Source: Paracoccaceae bacterium (GTDB lineage: Bacteria > Pseudomonadota > Alphaproteobacteria > Rhodobacterales > Rhodobacteraceae). Taken from it: 64,000 nt of DNA. Under the pieces are notes generated by a model. The model was given only the letters and a program-made list of their open reading frames with translations, had not been told where the DNA came from and searched no databases. Numbering within the stretch: position 1 is the first letter of the stretch; each line of letters opens with the position of its first letter. This document shows positions 36,268-45,043 of the stretch, piece after piece. Where the stretch lies: positions 1 through 64,000 of the forward strand of contig JAIOJF010000009.1 in the NCBI GenBank assembly GCA_019911965.1, read 5' to 3'. Position numbers and translations under genes: made by a program.

Positions 36268-36732
36268 ATGAAGCGTTTTGTACAGATACTGGCGGCGGGG
36301 GCGGCGCTGCTGGCGGCGTCCGGGGCGGCGGCGGTAACCGTGGAGCAATGCGACTGGCGGGCCCGCGCCGATGCCATCGTCGAGCCCTGGGCCGATTACA
36401 GCCGCACGTTTTCCAACGGCAAGACAAGGCTGGCGCTGCTGGACGTGATCGAACCGGCGGCGGGTGCCCTGCATATTCTGGTGATGTCGCCACCCTATGA
36501 CGAAATGGGCGGGCGGCAATGCAAGGTGATCTCGGCCGCGTCCGGGATCGGCTTTTTCGGGGTGGAATTTACCGCGCTGGATGCCAGCTACAATCCGGCA
36601 ATCGGGTTGATGTTCATGGTTCCGGTGCAGGTCTATGACGGCAGCACCGGCATGGGGCGCGGGGCCTGGCTGAACTTCAACCTCAATCAGGCCACCGGCC
36701 AGATCGACGCCTGGCTGGTCGGCGGCGAATGA
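36268..36732 (+). CDS. Secreted protein of unknown function
   Basis: A 154-residue protein from [22 protein letters not shown], a Sec signal peptide likely cleaved before VTVEQC. The mature part has two cysteines (EQCDW, RQCKV), a hydrophobic mid part and [20 protein letters not shown] do not recognise a family. An in-frame start at 36223 would add 15 residues. It overlaps acpS by 4 nt (ATGA), so it is probably in the pdxJ-acpS transcript, an unusual insertion between these genes. Confidence 0.65.
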   Translation: MKRFVQILAAGAALLAASGAAAVTVEQCDWRARADAIVEPWADYSRTFSNGKTRLALLDVIEPAAGALHILVMSPPYDEMGGRQCKVISAASGIGFFGVEFTALDASYNPAIGLMFMVPVQVYDGSTGMGRGAWLNFNLNQATGQIDAWLVGGE

Positions 36733-37136
36733 TCCTTGGTGTCGGCACCGATCTGGCCAATATCGAGCGGATCGAAAAGACGCTGGCGCGCTTCGGCGAC
36801 CGTTTCCGCAACCGGGTCTTCACCGAGACCGAACAGCGCAAGGCCGAGCGCCGCAAGGACGTTGCCGGCACCTATGCCAAGCGCTGGGCCGCGAAAGAGG
36901 CCTGTTCCAAGGCGCTGGGCACCGGCCTGCGGATGGGGATTTCCTGGAAGGACATGGCCGTCAGCAACCTGCGCACCGGCCAGCCCCGGATGCATGTCAC
37001 CGGCTGGGCCGCCGAACGCCTGGCGGCGATGACGCCGGACGGCATGGAGGCGCATATCCATGTCAGCCTGACCGACGATCACCCCTGGGCACAGGCCTTC
37101 GTGGTGATCGAGGCTTTGCCGAAGCTGAAGCCCTGA
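36729..37136 (+). CDS. acpS: Holo-[acyl-carrier-protein] synthase
   Basis: AcpS moves the phosphopantetheine arm of CoA onto acyl carrier protein. The 135-residue protein has [15 protein letters not shown] (metal-binding Asp), RVFTETEQR and [18 protein letters not shown], the family signatures, and [15 protein letters not shown] near the end. In many alphaproteobacteria lepB-rnc-era follow. Here the next gene is an unrelated one on the opposite strand, 49 bp away. Confidence 0.96.
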   Translation: MILGVGTDLANIERIEKTLARFGDRFRNRVFTETEQRKAERRKDVAGTYAKRWAAKEACSKALGTGLRMGISWKDMAVSNLRTGQPRMHVTGWAAERLAAMTPDGMEAHIHVSLTDDHPWAQAFVVIEALPKLKP

Positions 37137-37185
37137 AGGGGGCCTTCTGCTGCGCAGGAATATGCCCGGAACAAAGTTGGATTAT

Positions 37186-38058
37186 TCAGGGCGAGATGAA
37201 CTGGACGCCCGGCATGCGTTCGATGGTGAACAGGTCTTCCTCGTAGAGATCGGTCAGCATGTCGGTATATTCGGTGGTCCAGCCGGGGGCGGAAACCTCC
37301 TGCGTCGGGTCGTCGATCTCGAACTTGTCGAGAAAGGCCGACAGGATGCGCCGGCGCTGCATTTCATTGGCCGGCGGATGGGTTTTCAGGTAGCTGGCCA
37401 TGCGCTCCAGCCCTTCCTGTTTCATGATCGCGCCAAGGTAATCGTCCAGCCCGATCATCGGCTTGTCGCCCTGGTGATCGGCGATTTCGCGGACCAGTTC
37501 GCGCCAGATGAAGGGGGTATCCTCGTTGCTCCAGACCTTCAGCGGCACGCCGGGCAGGGTGGCGTGGATATCCTCGACAATCGACGACCAGCGCAGGGTG
37601 GCCGGGTCCGCCTGCCCGATGAAAGCGGCGAAGCTGTCGGCATCGGATTTGGCGAAGGCGGCGGGCAGGAAGGTGGCCGGGTTGCGGATGGCAAGGCAGA
37701 ACTCGACCTCCTGATCGTGAAACAGCCCGTAGAGGGCGCGGCAGCGCTGGCCGGCATCCGGATAGAACCGCCCCTGATCGAGGATGCGCGGAATGCCGCA
37801 CAAAAAGGAATCGTTGGAGAAGATGATGCGCTGGGGGTTATCCTCGGTCAGGATCGAATCGAGCATCACCTCCTGCACATCCGCATTGGCCGGCTCGCCC
37901 TGCAGAACCGCCAGAGTTTCGCGGAAGATCGGGCGAAAACGGCCGGGATTGGCAACAATCACGCCCTGTTCGCCCAAGGATACACGATTGCGCATCAGAC
38001 AGGTGCGCAACTGCCCTTCGTCGGTGCAATGGGCGCCGATGTGATACACGATCTGCAT
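37186..38058 (-). CDS. Sulfotransferase-like protein with altered 5'-phosphosulfate loop
   Basis: A 290-residue protein of a kind seen in Rhodobacterales. The start YHIGAHCTDEGQLRTCL resembles the HIGxxKTGTTxLQ loop of bacterial sulfotransferases, but the Lys and Thr residues that bind PAPS are replaced. Later parts (CLAIRNPATFLPAAF, EDIHATLPGVPLKVWSNED) also match the 3'-phosphate-binding strand and its R-x-P. It may be a non-catalytic or divergent family member. It is convergent with acpS and divergent from the ABC permease. Confidence 0.6.
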   Translation of the reverse strand: MQIVYHIGAHCTDEGQLRTCLMRNRVSLGEQGVIVANPGRFRPIFRETLAVLQGEPANADVQEVMLDSILTEDNPQRIIFSNDSFLCGIPRILDQGRFYPDAGQRCRALYGLFHDQEVEFCLAIRNPATFLPAAFAKSDADSFAAFIGQADPATLRWSSIVEDIHATLPGVPLKVWSNEDTPFIWRELVREIADHQGDKPMIGLDDYLGAIMKQEGLERMASYLKTHPPANEMQRRRILSAFLDKFEIDDPTQEVSAPGWTTEYTDMLTDLYEEDLFTIERMPGVQFISP

Positions 38059-38251
38059 GATCCGTCAGGTCCTGCCGGTTCCCGTTTTCGTCCTTGCCCC
38101 GCTATCGAGTATAACGGATTTTCCGCCGAGGGGAACCGCTATCGGGACAGGGCTCCGCATTGCCGCAGTGGTTGATGCCGGCGCAAGGGACTGATAAGCG
38201 GCAGTTTCGGGGTCGATTGCGTGAAACAAGCCCCGGTCAGATGGGGCGCAG

Positions 38252-39913
38252 GTGGCAGAGCAGACCGAACATTCCGGCAAGGGGCGGCATTTGGCGGGGA
38301 TCGGCAGCGGCGTGTGGTCGCTGGGCGCGATGCTGATTGCCGCTGTCGTGCTGATGCCGATCCTGGCGGTGGTCTGGATCGCCTTCAACCCGGCGGAAAA
38401 TATCTGGCCGCATCTGATCGCCACCACCCTGCCGCGTTACTTCGCCAATACCTTGCTGTTGATGGCGGCGGTGGGCCTGCTGACGGCGATGGTCGGCACC
38501 GGTGCGGCCTGGCTGGTGGTTATGTACCGCTTCCCGTTTCATGGCGCGCTGCAATGGCTGCTGCTGCTGCCGCTGGCGATCCCGGCCTATATCGGCGCCT
38601 ATGCGCTGGTCGATCTGCTGGAATATGCCGGGCCGGTGCAGTCGGGCATGCGCAGCCTGTTCGGCTGGACCTCGGCACGCGATTACTATTTTCCGAATAT
38701 CCGCTCGCGCGGCTCGGCGGTGCTGGTGTTGTCGGCAGCACTTTACCCATATGTCTACCTCCTGGCGCGCACCGCCTTCCGCGAACAATCGGTGGGCGTG
38801 CTGGAAGTGTCGCGCGCGCTGGGCTGCGGGCCCTGGAAAAGTTTCTTCCGCGTTGGCCTGCCGCTGGCACGGCCCGCCATTGCCGCCGGGGTTGCCATCG
38901 TGATGATGGAAACCGCCAATGATTTCGGCACGGTCGAGTTCTTTGCCGTGCAAACCCTGACCACCGGCATTTTCACCGTCTGGCTGGAAAGCTCGAATGC
39001 AGGCGGTGCGGCACAGATCGCGATGGTGATCCTGGGTCTGGTGCTGCTGCTGGTCGCGGTCGAGAAATCCAGCCGAAGGCGCATCCGGTTCTTCCGCACC
39101 ACCAGCCGTCAGGCCCCGATTGAAGCGCGTCGTTTGCACGGGCTGGCAGCGGCGGCGGCGGTGGCGCTCTGCGTCATTCCATTTGCCTCCGGATTCCTTG
39201 GCCCCGCCCTGGTGATCGGGTTGCATGCCCTGGAAAATGCCGAGATCTGGGCCGATCCGGGCCTGGCGACGGCGCTGATCAACACGCTCTGGGTCGGTGG
39301 CATCGCAGCGGTGGCAACGGTGCTGGGCGGGGTGTTCCTGGTCTATGGCGTGCGGCTGAGCGGCAATCGCCTGCCGGGATACGTGTTGCCGGCAACCACC
39401 ATCGGCTATGCCGCGCCCGGCGCGGTGCTCGGGATCGGCCTGGTCATTCCGCTGGCGGCGATCGATCACCGGCTGGCGGACGCAATCGAGGGGCTGACCG
39501 GCTATGATCCGGGGCTGATGCTGACGGGATCGGCCTTCGCCATCATCCTGGCCTATTTCGTGCGTTTCTTCGCCATCGCGCAGGGTGCCGCGGATGCGGC
39601 GATGGGGCGGATTTCACCGTCGCTGCCGATGGCGGCACGCTCGCTCGGGCAAAGCCCGGCAGGCACGTTGCGGCGCGTGCATCTGCCGATCATCCGAGGC
39701 TCGGTCGCCACGGCGCTGCTGCTGGTCTTTGTTGATTCCGTCAAGGAACTACCGGCGACGCTGCTGCTCAGGCCGTTCAATTTCAACACGCTTGCCACGC
39801 GGGTTTACGATCAGGCCTCGCTGGAAAATCTCGGCGCGGCCTCACCGGCGGCGGTGATCGTGATGGCGGTCGGGCTGTGCGCGGTGCTGCTGCTGGCGCG
39901 CACGCAGCGCTGA
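38252..39913 (+). CDS. Fused ABC transporter permease, ferric-iron type (FbpB-like)
   Basis: A 553-residue inner-membrane protein with about 12 TM helices and two BPD_transp_1 halves. The coupling motifs of each half are EVSRALGCGPWKSFFRVGLP and AARSLGQSPAGTLRRVHLP. This fused layout is typical of Fe3+ importers (SfuB/FbpB). The start is GTG at 38252, inferred. No ATPase or binding-protein gene is adjacent, so the complex would have to be completed by genes elsewhere. It is convergent with the enoyl-CoA hydratase gene. Confidence 0.85.
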   Translation: MAEQTEHSGKGRHLAGIGSGVWSLGAMLIAAVVLMPILAVVWIAFNPAENIWPHLIATTLPRYFANTLLLMAAVGLLTAMVGTGAAWLVVMYRFPFHGALQWLLLLPLAIPAYIGAYALVDLLEYAGPVQSGMRSLFGWTSARDYYFPNIRSRGSAVLVLSAALYPYVYLLARTAFREQSVGVLEVSRALGCGPWKSFFRVGLPLARPAIAAGVAIVMMETANDFGTVEFFAVQTLTTGIFTVWLESSNAGGAAQIAMVILGLVLLLVAVEKSSRRRIRFFRTTSRQAPIEARRLHGLAAAAAVALCVIPFASGFLGPALVIGLHALENAEIWADPGLATALINTLWVGGIAAVATVLGGVFLVYGVRLSGNRLPGYVLPATTIGYAAPGAVLGIGLVIPLAAIDHRLADAIEGLTGYDPGLMLTGSAFAIILAYFVRFFAIAQGAADAAMGRISPSLPMAARSLGQSPAGTLRRVHLPIIRGSVATALLLVFVDSVKELPATLLLRPFNFNTLATRVYDQASLENLGAASPAAVIVMAVGLCAVLLLARTQR

Positions 39914-39927
39914 GCGCCGCAGACCGT

Positions 39928-40677
39928 TCAGAAATCCCTCACCAGTTCGGTTGTGAGCGGGTCCATGAAGCCCGCCACCGTCGCCTCGGTTTCCAGATCG
40001 AGCGCGGTCGCCAGATCGCTGGCGGCGGTGGCGGTCAGCACCCGCTTCATCGCCCGGACCGAACGCACCGGCAGATCGGCCAGACGCCGCGCCGCCGCGT
40101 TTGCCTCGGCCATCAGCAGATCGTCCGGCACCACCCGCCAGGCCAGACCCATATCGGCCAGATCGTGGGCCGAATGCCGCTCGCCCAGGAACAGCAATTC
40201 CCGCGCCTTGTTCAGCCCGACCAGCGCCGGCAGCAAGGATGTCACGCCGCCGGTCACGAAGAAATTCAGCGACACTTCGGGAAAGAAGCCCTTCGCGCTG
40301 TCGGCCCAGATCGGGAAATCGCAGTTGATCGCCCATTCAAACCCGCCGCCAACCGCCCAGCCGTTGATCGCGCCGACCACCGGGCGATCACCGAACATGA
40401 TGGCGCGGGTGACGGCTTGGATCGCCTCGGTCAGGCCGCGGGCCTCGGCCTCGTTTGCCGGTTCCACATGGTCCTGCCGGTCGTCACCGGCGCAAAAGGC
40501 GCGGCCTGCACCGGTGAAGACGATGGCGCGGGTTTCGGGATCGGCATGGGCTGCCTCGAACGCCTCGGCGGTTTCGCGGATCAGGGTGGTGTTCATCGCG
40601 TTCAGCCGCTCGGGGCGGTTCAGCGTGATGGTGCGCACGCCATTGTCCAGCACGCTCAGGACGGTTTCATATTGCAT
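39928..40677 (-). CDS. Enoyl-CoA hydratase/isomerase family protein
   Basis: A 249-residue crotonase-fold protein. The oxyanion-hole blocks are FTGAGRAFCAGDDRQDH and GAINGWAVGGGFEWAINCD. The second acidic position is FFPEVSLNFFVTGGVTSLLP. The Glu in GFEW fits a catalytic role, although the rest of the pocket differs from classical hydratases. It begins immediately after the stop codon of the CoA-ligase-like gene, so the pair is one unit. The acyl substrate is unknown. Confidence 0.88.
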   Translation of the reverse strand: MQYETVLSVLDNGVRTITLNRPERLNAMNTTLIRETAEAFEAAHADPETRAIVFTGAGRAFCAGDDRQDHVEPANEAEARGLTEAIQAVTRAIMFGDRPVVGAINGWAVGGGFEWAINCDFPIWADSAKGFFPEVSLNFFVTGGVTSLLPALVGLNKARELLFLGERHSAHDLADMGLAWRVVPDDLLMAEANAAARRLADLPVRSVRAMKRVLTATAASDLATALDLETEATVAGFMDPLTTELVRDF

Positions 40678-41970
40678 TCAGTAACTCCTGATGACACGGG
40701 CGGTCTTGCCTTCGGTAACGGACAGGCTGCCATGCGCCAGCAGCGTCACGCGGGCGGTTGCGCCCAGGTTCTTCTTCAGCGCCGCGGCAACCTTTGCGGC
40801 AAGGGCAGGGCTGGCAATCCGGCCTTCGGCCAGTTCGGCGGCCACCGGCAGCGCATCATAAGGCGGCGGGGCGTCCAGCGGAATACGGTAGTCGCCCGAC
40901 AAGTCGGGGATCGCCGCCAGCACGGCGGCCACCATCGTGGGAAACAGGTTCAGCCCGCGCACCACCACCATGTCGTCGGACCGCCCGACCACGCGAAAGC
41001 GAAAGCCGGTGCGCCCGCAGGTGCAGGGATCGGTTTCGTCAATCGCCAGGATATCGCCGGTGCGAAAGCGCACCAGCGGCTGGCAGTCACGCTCCAGATG
41101 CGTCAGCACCAGTTCGCCGCTGGCACCCGCCTCGATTGCCTGCAATGCGCCGGTCTCCGGGTCGATCAGTTCGGGATACAGGACATCGGCGGCCATGAAA
41201 TGCAGGCGCGTGTCATGCTCGCACTGGGCCGCGAAATTGCAGAACACGTCCGACACGCCGTAGTTGGAATTCCTCGGCTCCAGCCCCCATTGCTCGCGGA
41301 TGCGGGCGCGCAGGGCGGGATCGTCCAGCCCCGGCTCGCCGCCGAACAGCCCGAGGCGCAGGCCCAGATCGCGCGGGGCCATGTGCGGGAATTTCTCGGC
41401 CAGCACGCGGGCCAGCACCGCCGGATAGGACGGCGTGCAGGAAATCGCGGTCACGCCGATCTCGGCAATAGTGCGGATCAGCAATTCGGTATTGCCGACG
41501 CCGAACGGGATCACGGTTGCCCCGGTACGTTCCAGCCCCATGTGATCGGTCAGCCCGCCCATCCACATCTGGTAGTTCAGGCAATGCACCACGGTATCGC
41601 CGGGGCCAAGCCCGGCGGCGCGCTGGCAGCGCCCGGCAACGAATTCGGTGATCTCGCAATCGCGCGCCGACAGCGCCAGGTTCATCGCCTGCCCGGTGGT
41701 GCCCGAGGTGCGGTGCAGGCGCCGCACCTGATCGCGTGGATTTGCCAGGTAATCGCCGAACGGCGGATGGGCCGCCTGCGACAGGCGCAACCCGGCCTTG
41801 TCGCTGAACGGCAATTGGCCCAGATCCGCCAGATCCTCGGGCGGTTCCTGCCCGCCCCAGAGCGCGCGATAGAAGGCCGAGGTTGCGACATGCCGACGCT
41901 GGCGCGACCAGGCGTCGGCGCGATGCGCGGCAAGTTCGGATTGGCTCAGGTATTCGCCGGTGTCGTGCAT
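40678..41970 (-). CDS. PaaK-like acyl-CoA ligase (phenylacetate-CoA ligase family)
   Basis: A 430-residue adenylating enzyme from MHDTGEYLSQ (41970). Family marks: YLANPRDQVRRLHRTSGTTG (P-loop-like SGTTG), FGVGNTELL, EPRNSNYGVSD, RFRTGDILAIDETDPCTCGRTG (in parts) and VVVRGLNLFP, as in PaaK. It is likely to activate an aromatic or aliphatic carboxylic acid with CoA. The immediately following crotonase-like gene suggests a two-step route. No phenylacetate paa genes are nearby, so phenylacetate is only one option. Confidence 0.85.
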   Translation of the reverse strand: MHDTGEYLSQSELAAHRADAWSRQRRHVATSAFYRALWGGQEPPEDLADLGQLPFSDKAGLRLSQAAHPPFGDYLANPRDQVRRLHRTSGTTGQAMNLALSARDCEITEFVAGRCQRAAGLGPGDTVVHCLNYQMWMGGLTDHMGLERTGATVIPFGVGNTELLIRTIAEIGVTAISCTPSYPAVLARVLAEKFPHMAPRDLGLRLGLFGGEPGLDDPALRARIREQWGLEPRNSNYGVSDVFCNFAAQCEHDTRLHFMAADVLYPELIDPETGALQAIEAGASGELVLTHLERDCQPLVRFRTGDILAIDETDPCTCGRTGFRFRVVGRSDDMVVVRGLNLFPTMVAAVLAAIPDLSGDYRIPLDAPPPYDALPVAAELAEGRIASPALAAKVAAALKKNLGATARVTLLAHGSLSVTEGKTARVIRSY

Positions 41971-42125
41971 GATCTGGCTCGTGAAGTGCTCGGGCCGCGA
42001 AAGGCTCCGAAATGCGGCGGGTTTTGTCAACGCGTTTAGGGATTTACACCGCAATGCCGCGCCCCGGAATCGCAAAGAACTTGGCAGATGGCCGGGAATC
42101 GGTCTAGGATTTCAGACGGGGGGCA

Positions 42126-43343
42126 ATGGACATGACGATCAGAACCTCGACGCAGGGCGAAACCGATCTGCCGCGCTACTTCGCGGCAGTGTTCGATGTG
42201 GTCAGCCGCCTCAATCACGGACGCATAGATTTCCGCCTGCCGGACGGCCGGGTGTTCCGCGCCCAGGGGCGCGAGCCGGGCCGCGCGGTCGAGGTGGAGG
42301 TGCGCAATCCCGATTGCTTCGCCCGCCTGATCCGCGAGGGCGATCTGGGCTTTTCCGATGCCTATCTGGAAGGCTGGTGGAGCGTCTCTGACCTGCAGGA
42401 TTTCATGGACATATTGCTGGACCGCAACGAGGAAGTCTTTGCCGGTTTCCCCGGCATGGGCTTCGTGCGCATGTTCGAGCGCCTGCGCCACTGGATGAAT
42501 TCCAACACCCGCGAACAGGCCCGCAAGAATATCTCGTACCACTACGACCTCGGCAATGAATTCTATGCGAAATGGCTGGATGACAGCATGACCTATTCCT
42601 CGGCCATATTTGAAACCGGGCAGGAGGATCTGTCGAAGGCGCAACGCGCCAAGTACAAGTCAATGGTCGATCAGATGGGTGTGAAACCCGGCGATCACGT
42701 GCTGGAAATCGGCTGCGGCTGGGGCGGTTTTGCCGAATATGCCGCATCGGAACGGGGCCTGAAGGTGACCGGGCTGACGATCAGCCGCGAACAACACGAT
42801 TTCGCGGTGGAACGGATGCGCCGGGCCGGGCTTCAGGACAAGGTCGAGATCGTGCTGCGCGACTACCGCGACGAGACCGGAAAATACGACGGCATCGCCT
42901 CGATCGAGATGTTTGAAGCGGTGGGTGAAAAATACTGGCCAACCTATTTCGAAGCGGTGCGCGAGCGCCTGAAGCCAGGGGGGCGGGCAACCCTGCAGGT
43001 GATCACGATCAACGACCGCCGGTTCGAGAGCTATCGCAAGAGCGTCGATTTCATCCAGAAATATATCTTCCCCGGCGGCATGCTGCCCAGCCCGGCCGCG
43101 CTCAGCGAACAGATCGCCCGCGCCGGGCTGACGCGCATCGGCTCGATCGAGTTCGGCGAAAGCTATTCGCTGACGCTGCGCCGCTGGTTCGAGGTGTTCA
43201 ACGCGAAATGGGACGAGATCGCACCCTTGGGTTTTGACGATCGTTTCCGGCGGATGTGGAACTATTACCTGACCTCCTGCGCCGCCGCGTTCCGGTCCGG
43301 CAATTGCGACGTGACGCAAGTGACGATGGTGCGCCCGACGTGA
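42126..43343 (+). CDS. Cyclopropane-fatty-acyl-phospholipid synthase family methyltransferase
   Basis: A 405-residue SAM-dependent enzyme that adds a methylene bridge to unsaturated lipid chains, or a related methylation. Blocks: an N-terminal SCP-like part with GDLGFSDAYLEGWW, YHYDLGNEFYAKWLDDSMTYS, VLEIGCGWGGFAEYAA (SAM motif), GLTISREQHDFA, ASIEMFEAVGEKYW and the C-terminal YYLTSCAAAFRSGN. Family length is normal. Adjacent trgA starts inside its last codons (GTGA overlap). It is divergent from the CoA-ligase gene. Confidence 0.92.
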   Translation: MDMTIRTSTQGETDLPRYFAAVFDVVSRLNHGRIDFRLPDGRVFRAQGREPGRAVEVEVRNPDCFARLIREGDLGFSDAYLEGWWSVSDLQDFMDILLDRNEEVFAGFPGMGFVRMFERLRHWMNSNTREQARKNISYHYDLGNEFYAKWLDDSMTYSSAIFETGQEDLSKAQRAKYKSMVDQMGVKPGDHVLEIGCGWGGFAEYAASERGLKVTGLTISREQHDFAVERMRRAGLQDKVEIVLRDYRDETGKYDGIASIEMFEAVGEKYWPTYFEAVRERLKPGGRATLQVITINDRRFESYRKSVDFIQKYIFPGGMLPSPAALSEQIARAGLTRIGSIEFGESYSLTLRRWFEVFNAKWDEIAPLGFDDRFRRMWNYYLTSCAAAFRSGNCDVTQVTMVRPT

Positions 43344-43795
43344 GTACCACACAGATGCCGACAGCGGCCAAACTGGTGGCGGCGTTTGCCTTTGCCGGGG
43401 TCGGTTATGCCACGGCGCAAGCCTTTCAGCCGGCGGTTCCGGAAGGGATGCACGCCCCCTGGCTGCGGGAAATGTCGGCTTTCTTGGGCCTGATCGTCGG
43501 CTGGTTCGTAATGGGCCGCTCGGTTGGCGGCGGCATGTACCTGGCGGCCATGCGCGGCATCTACACCGCGACCTTGCTGTTGTTCTGGGCGCTGGTGGTG
43601 TTTTCCGGGCGCGAAATGGTGCTGCGCTCGCTTGACCGGCGGTTCGACACGGTGATGGAGGCGGTCACCGGCACGATCGGCATCGCCTATTGGTTCGTAC
43701 AACTGAGCCTGTTTCCCGCCTTCTGGCTGACATTGCTGGGCGGCGGCATCCTGGCCGGGATGGTCGCTGAGTTTGCCAACCGGCATTGGCGCTAA
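43340..43795 (+). CDS. trgA: TrgA family membrane protein
   Basis: A 151-residue protein with four hydrophobic segments and the TrgA-type beginning MPTAAKLVAAFAFAGVGYA. TrgA was named from a tellurite-resistance locus of Rhodobacter sphaeroides, but its activity is unknown. Two starts are possible: GTG at 43340, overlapping the preceding stop, and ATG at 43355, which matches the usual family start. No trgB or cysK lies next to it here. Confidence 0.75.
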   Translation: MSTTQMPTAAKLVAAFAFAGVGYATAQAFQPAVPEGMHAPWLREMSAFLGLIVGWFVMGRSVGGGMYLAAMRGIYTATLLLFWALVVFSGREMVLRSLDRRFDTVMEAVTGTIGIAYWFVQLSLFPAFWLTLLGGGILAGMVAEFANRHWR

Positions 43796-43796
43796 A

Positions 43797-43894
43797 GCGC
43801 AATCCGAAAAGTGTGAAACGGTTTTCGGCCAAATTGCGCGACAAAAAACAAACGCGATCCGAAAAGTGTGAAACGGTTTTCGGACCAGATTGCG
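43797..43894. repeat. Tandem pair of palindromic REP-like elements
   Basis: Two copies of a 27-bp core (43802-43828 and 43857-43883) are identical. Each folds as CCGAAAA / TTTTCGG around an 11-nt loop (GTGTGAAACGG). The first copy has a further outer arm pair GCGCAAT / ATTGCGC. Elements with the CCGAAAA...TTTTCGG core are common between alphaproteobacterial genes. This pair lies between trgA and mnmH and may terminate trgA transcription. Confidence 0.8.
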
Positions 43895-43987
43895 GGGCAA
43901 GCATTGACTCTTCACCGGGGCTGGCATCCCCACTCGGGGCAGGGTAACAAGGCACCGTTCGCACCTTCATTCCAACCGGAACGCCCG

Positions 43988-45034
43988 ATGCCGCAAAAGC
44001 TGACATCGCTGGCCGATTTGGCCGCGCTGCCGTTCGATCAGATCATCGACGTGCGATCCCCCGCCGAATACGCCGAGGATCACGTGCCGGGCGCGATCAG
44101 CCTGCCGGTCCTGTCCAATGCCGAACGCGCCGAGGTCGGCACCATCTATGTCCGCGAAGACCGCTTTCGCGCCCGCAAGATCGGCGCGGCCCTGCTGGCG
44201 AGGAATGCCGCGGCGCATCTGGAAGGCCCGCTGGCGGATCGCCCGGGCGGCTGGCGGCCGCTGGTCTATTGCTGGCGGGGCGGCCAGCGGTCGGGGGCGT
44301 TTGCCTCGATCCTGGCCCAGGTCGGCTGGCGGGCGGATGTGATCGAGGGCGGCTACAAATCCTATCGCAGGCTGGTGGCGCGGGCCTTGTATGATACGCC
44401 CATCGCCTCGCGCGTGATCCTGATCGCAGGCGGCACCGGCACCGCCAAGACGGCGCTGTTGGGGCATCTGGCGAAGGCAGGCGCACAGGTGCTGGACCTT
44501 GAGGGCCTGGCGGCGCATCGCGGCTCGGTCTTCGGCGCGGTAGCCTCGGGCCAGCCCAGCCAGAAGACATTCGAATCCCGCCTGGCACTGGCGCTGGCGG
44601 GGCTGGATGCTGCCCGCCCGCTATTCGTCGAGGCGGAAAGCAACAAGATCGGCCGCATCCTCATCCCGCCAGGCCTGTGGCAGGCGATGCTGGGTGCCGA
44701 CCATGTCGAGATCAGTGCCCCCCTGGCGGCGCGGGCGCATTACCTGGTGACCGCCTATGACGACCTGCTGGACGATCCCGACCGCCTGCAGGCCACCATC
44801 GCCAAACTGGTGCATTATCACGGCCACGAGCAGGCTCGTCTCTGGCAGGGAATGGCGCAGGCGGGCGAATTTCAGGCGCTGGCGGGCGAGCTGGTGGCGC
44901 GGCATTATGACAAACGCTATACCGGCAATCTGCGTCGGCAGGGCAATTTGCTGGCCGGGTTCGATCTGGCCGATCTCTCTGAGGTCTCTTTGGCTAGTGC
45001 GGCGGCAGATATCGCGCAGCGTTTCGGCGGTTAA
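43988..45034 (+). CDS. mnmH: tRNA 2-selenouridine synthase
   Basis: MnmH (SelU/YbbB) replaces sulfur by selenium in 2-thiouridine at the wobble position of some tRNAs, using selenophosphate. From MPQKLTSLADLAAL (43988) it is 348 residues. The N-terminal rhodanese domain has the catalytic Cys95 in YCWRGGQRSG. The C-terminal P-loop is GGTGTAKT (148-155), a variant with Ala where Gly is usual. A convergent selD gene 10 bp away supplies the selenophosphate. No selA or selB was seen here. Confidence 0.93.
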   Translation: MPQKLTSLADLAALPFDQIIDVRSPAEYAEDHVPGAISLPVLSNAERAEVGTIYVREDRFRARKIGAALLARNAAAHLEGPLADRPGGWRPLVYCWRGGQRSGAFASILAQVGWRADVIEGGYKSYRRLVARALYDTPIASRVILIAGGTGTAKTALLGHLAKAGAQVLDLEGLAAHRGSVFGAVASGQPSQKTFESRLALALAGLDAARPLFVEAESNKIGRILIPPGLWQAMLGADHVEISAPLAARAHYLVTAYDDLLDDPDRLQATIAKLVHYHGHEQARLWQGMAQAGEFQALAGELVARHYDKRYTGNLRRQGNLLAGFDLADLSEVSLASAAADIAQRFGG

Positions 45035-45043
45035 GAGTCCTGT

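Noticed and set aside
39877-42039. 720-codon open frame on the plus strand
   Set aside because: Antisense to the crotonase and PaaK-like genes; low-complexity composition without family motifs, a by-product of GC-rich codons.
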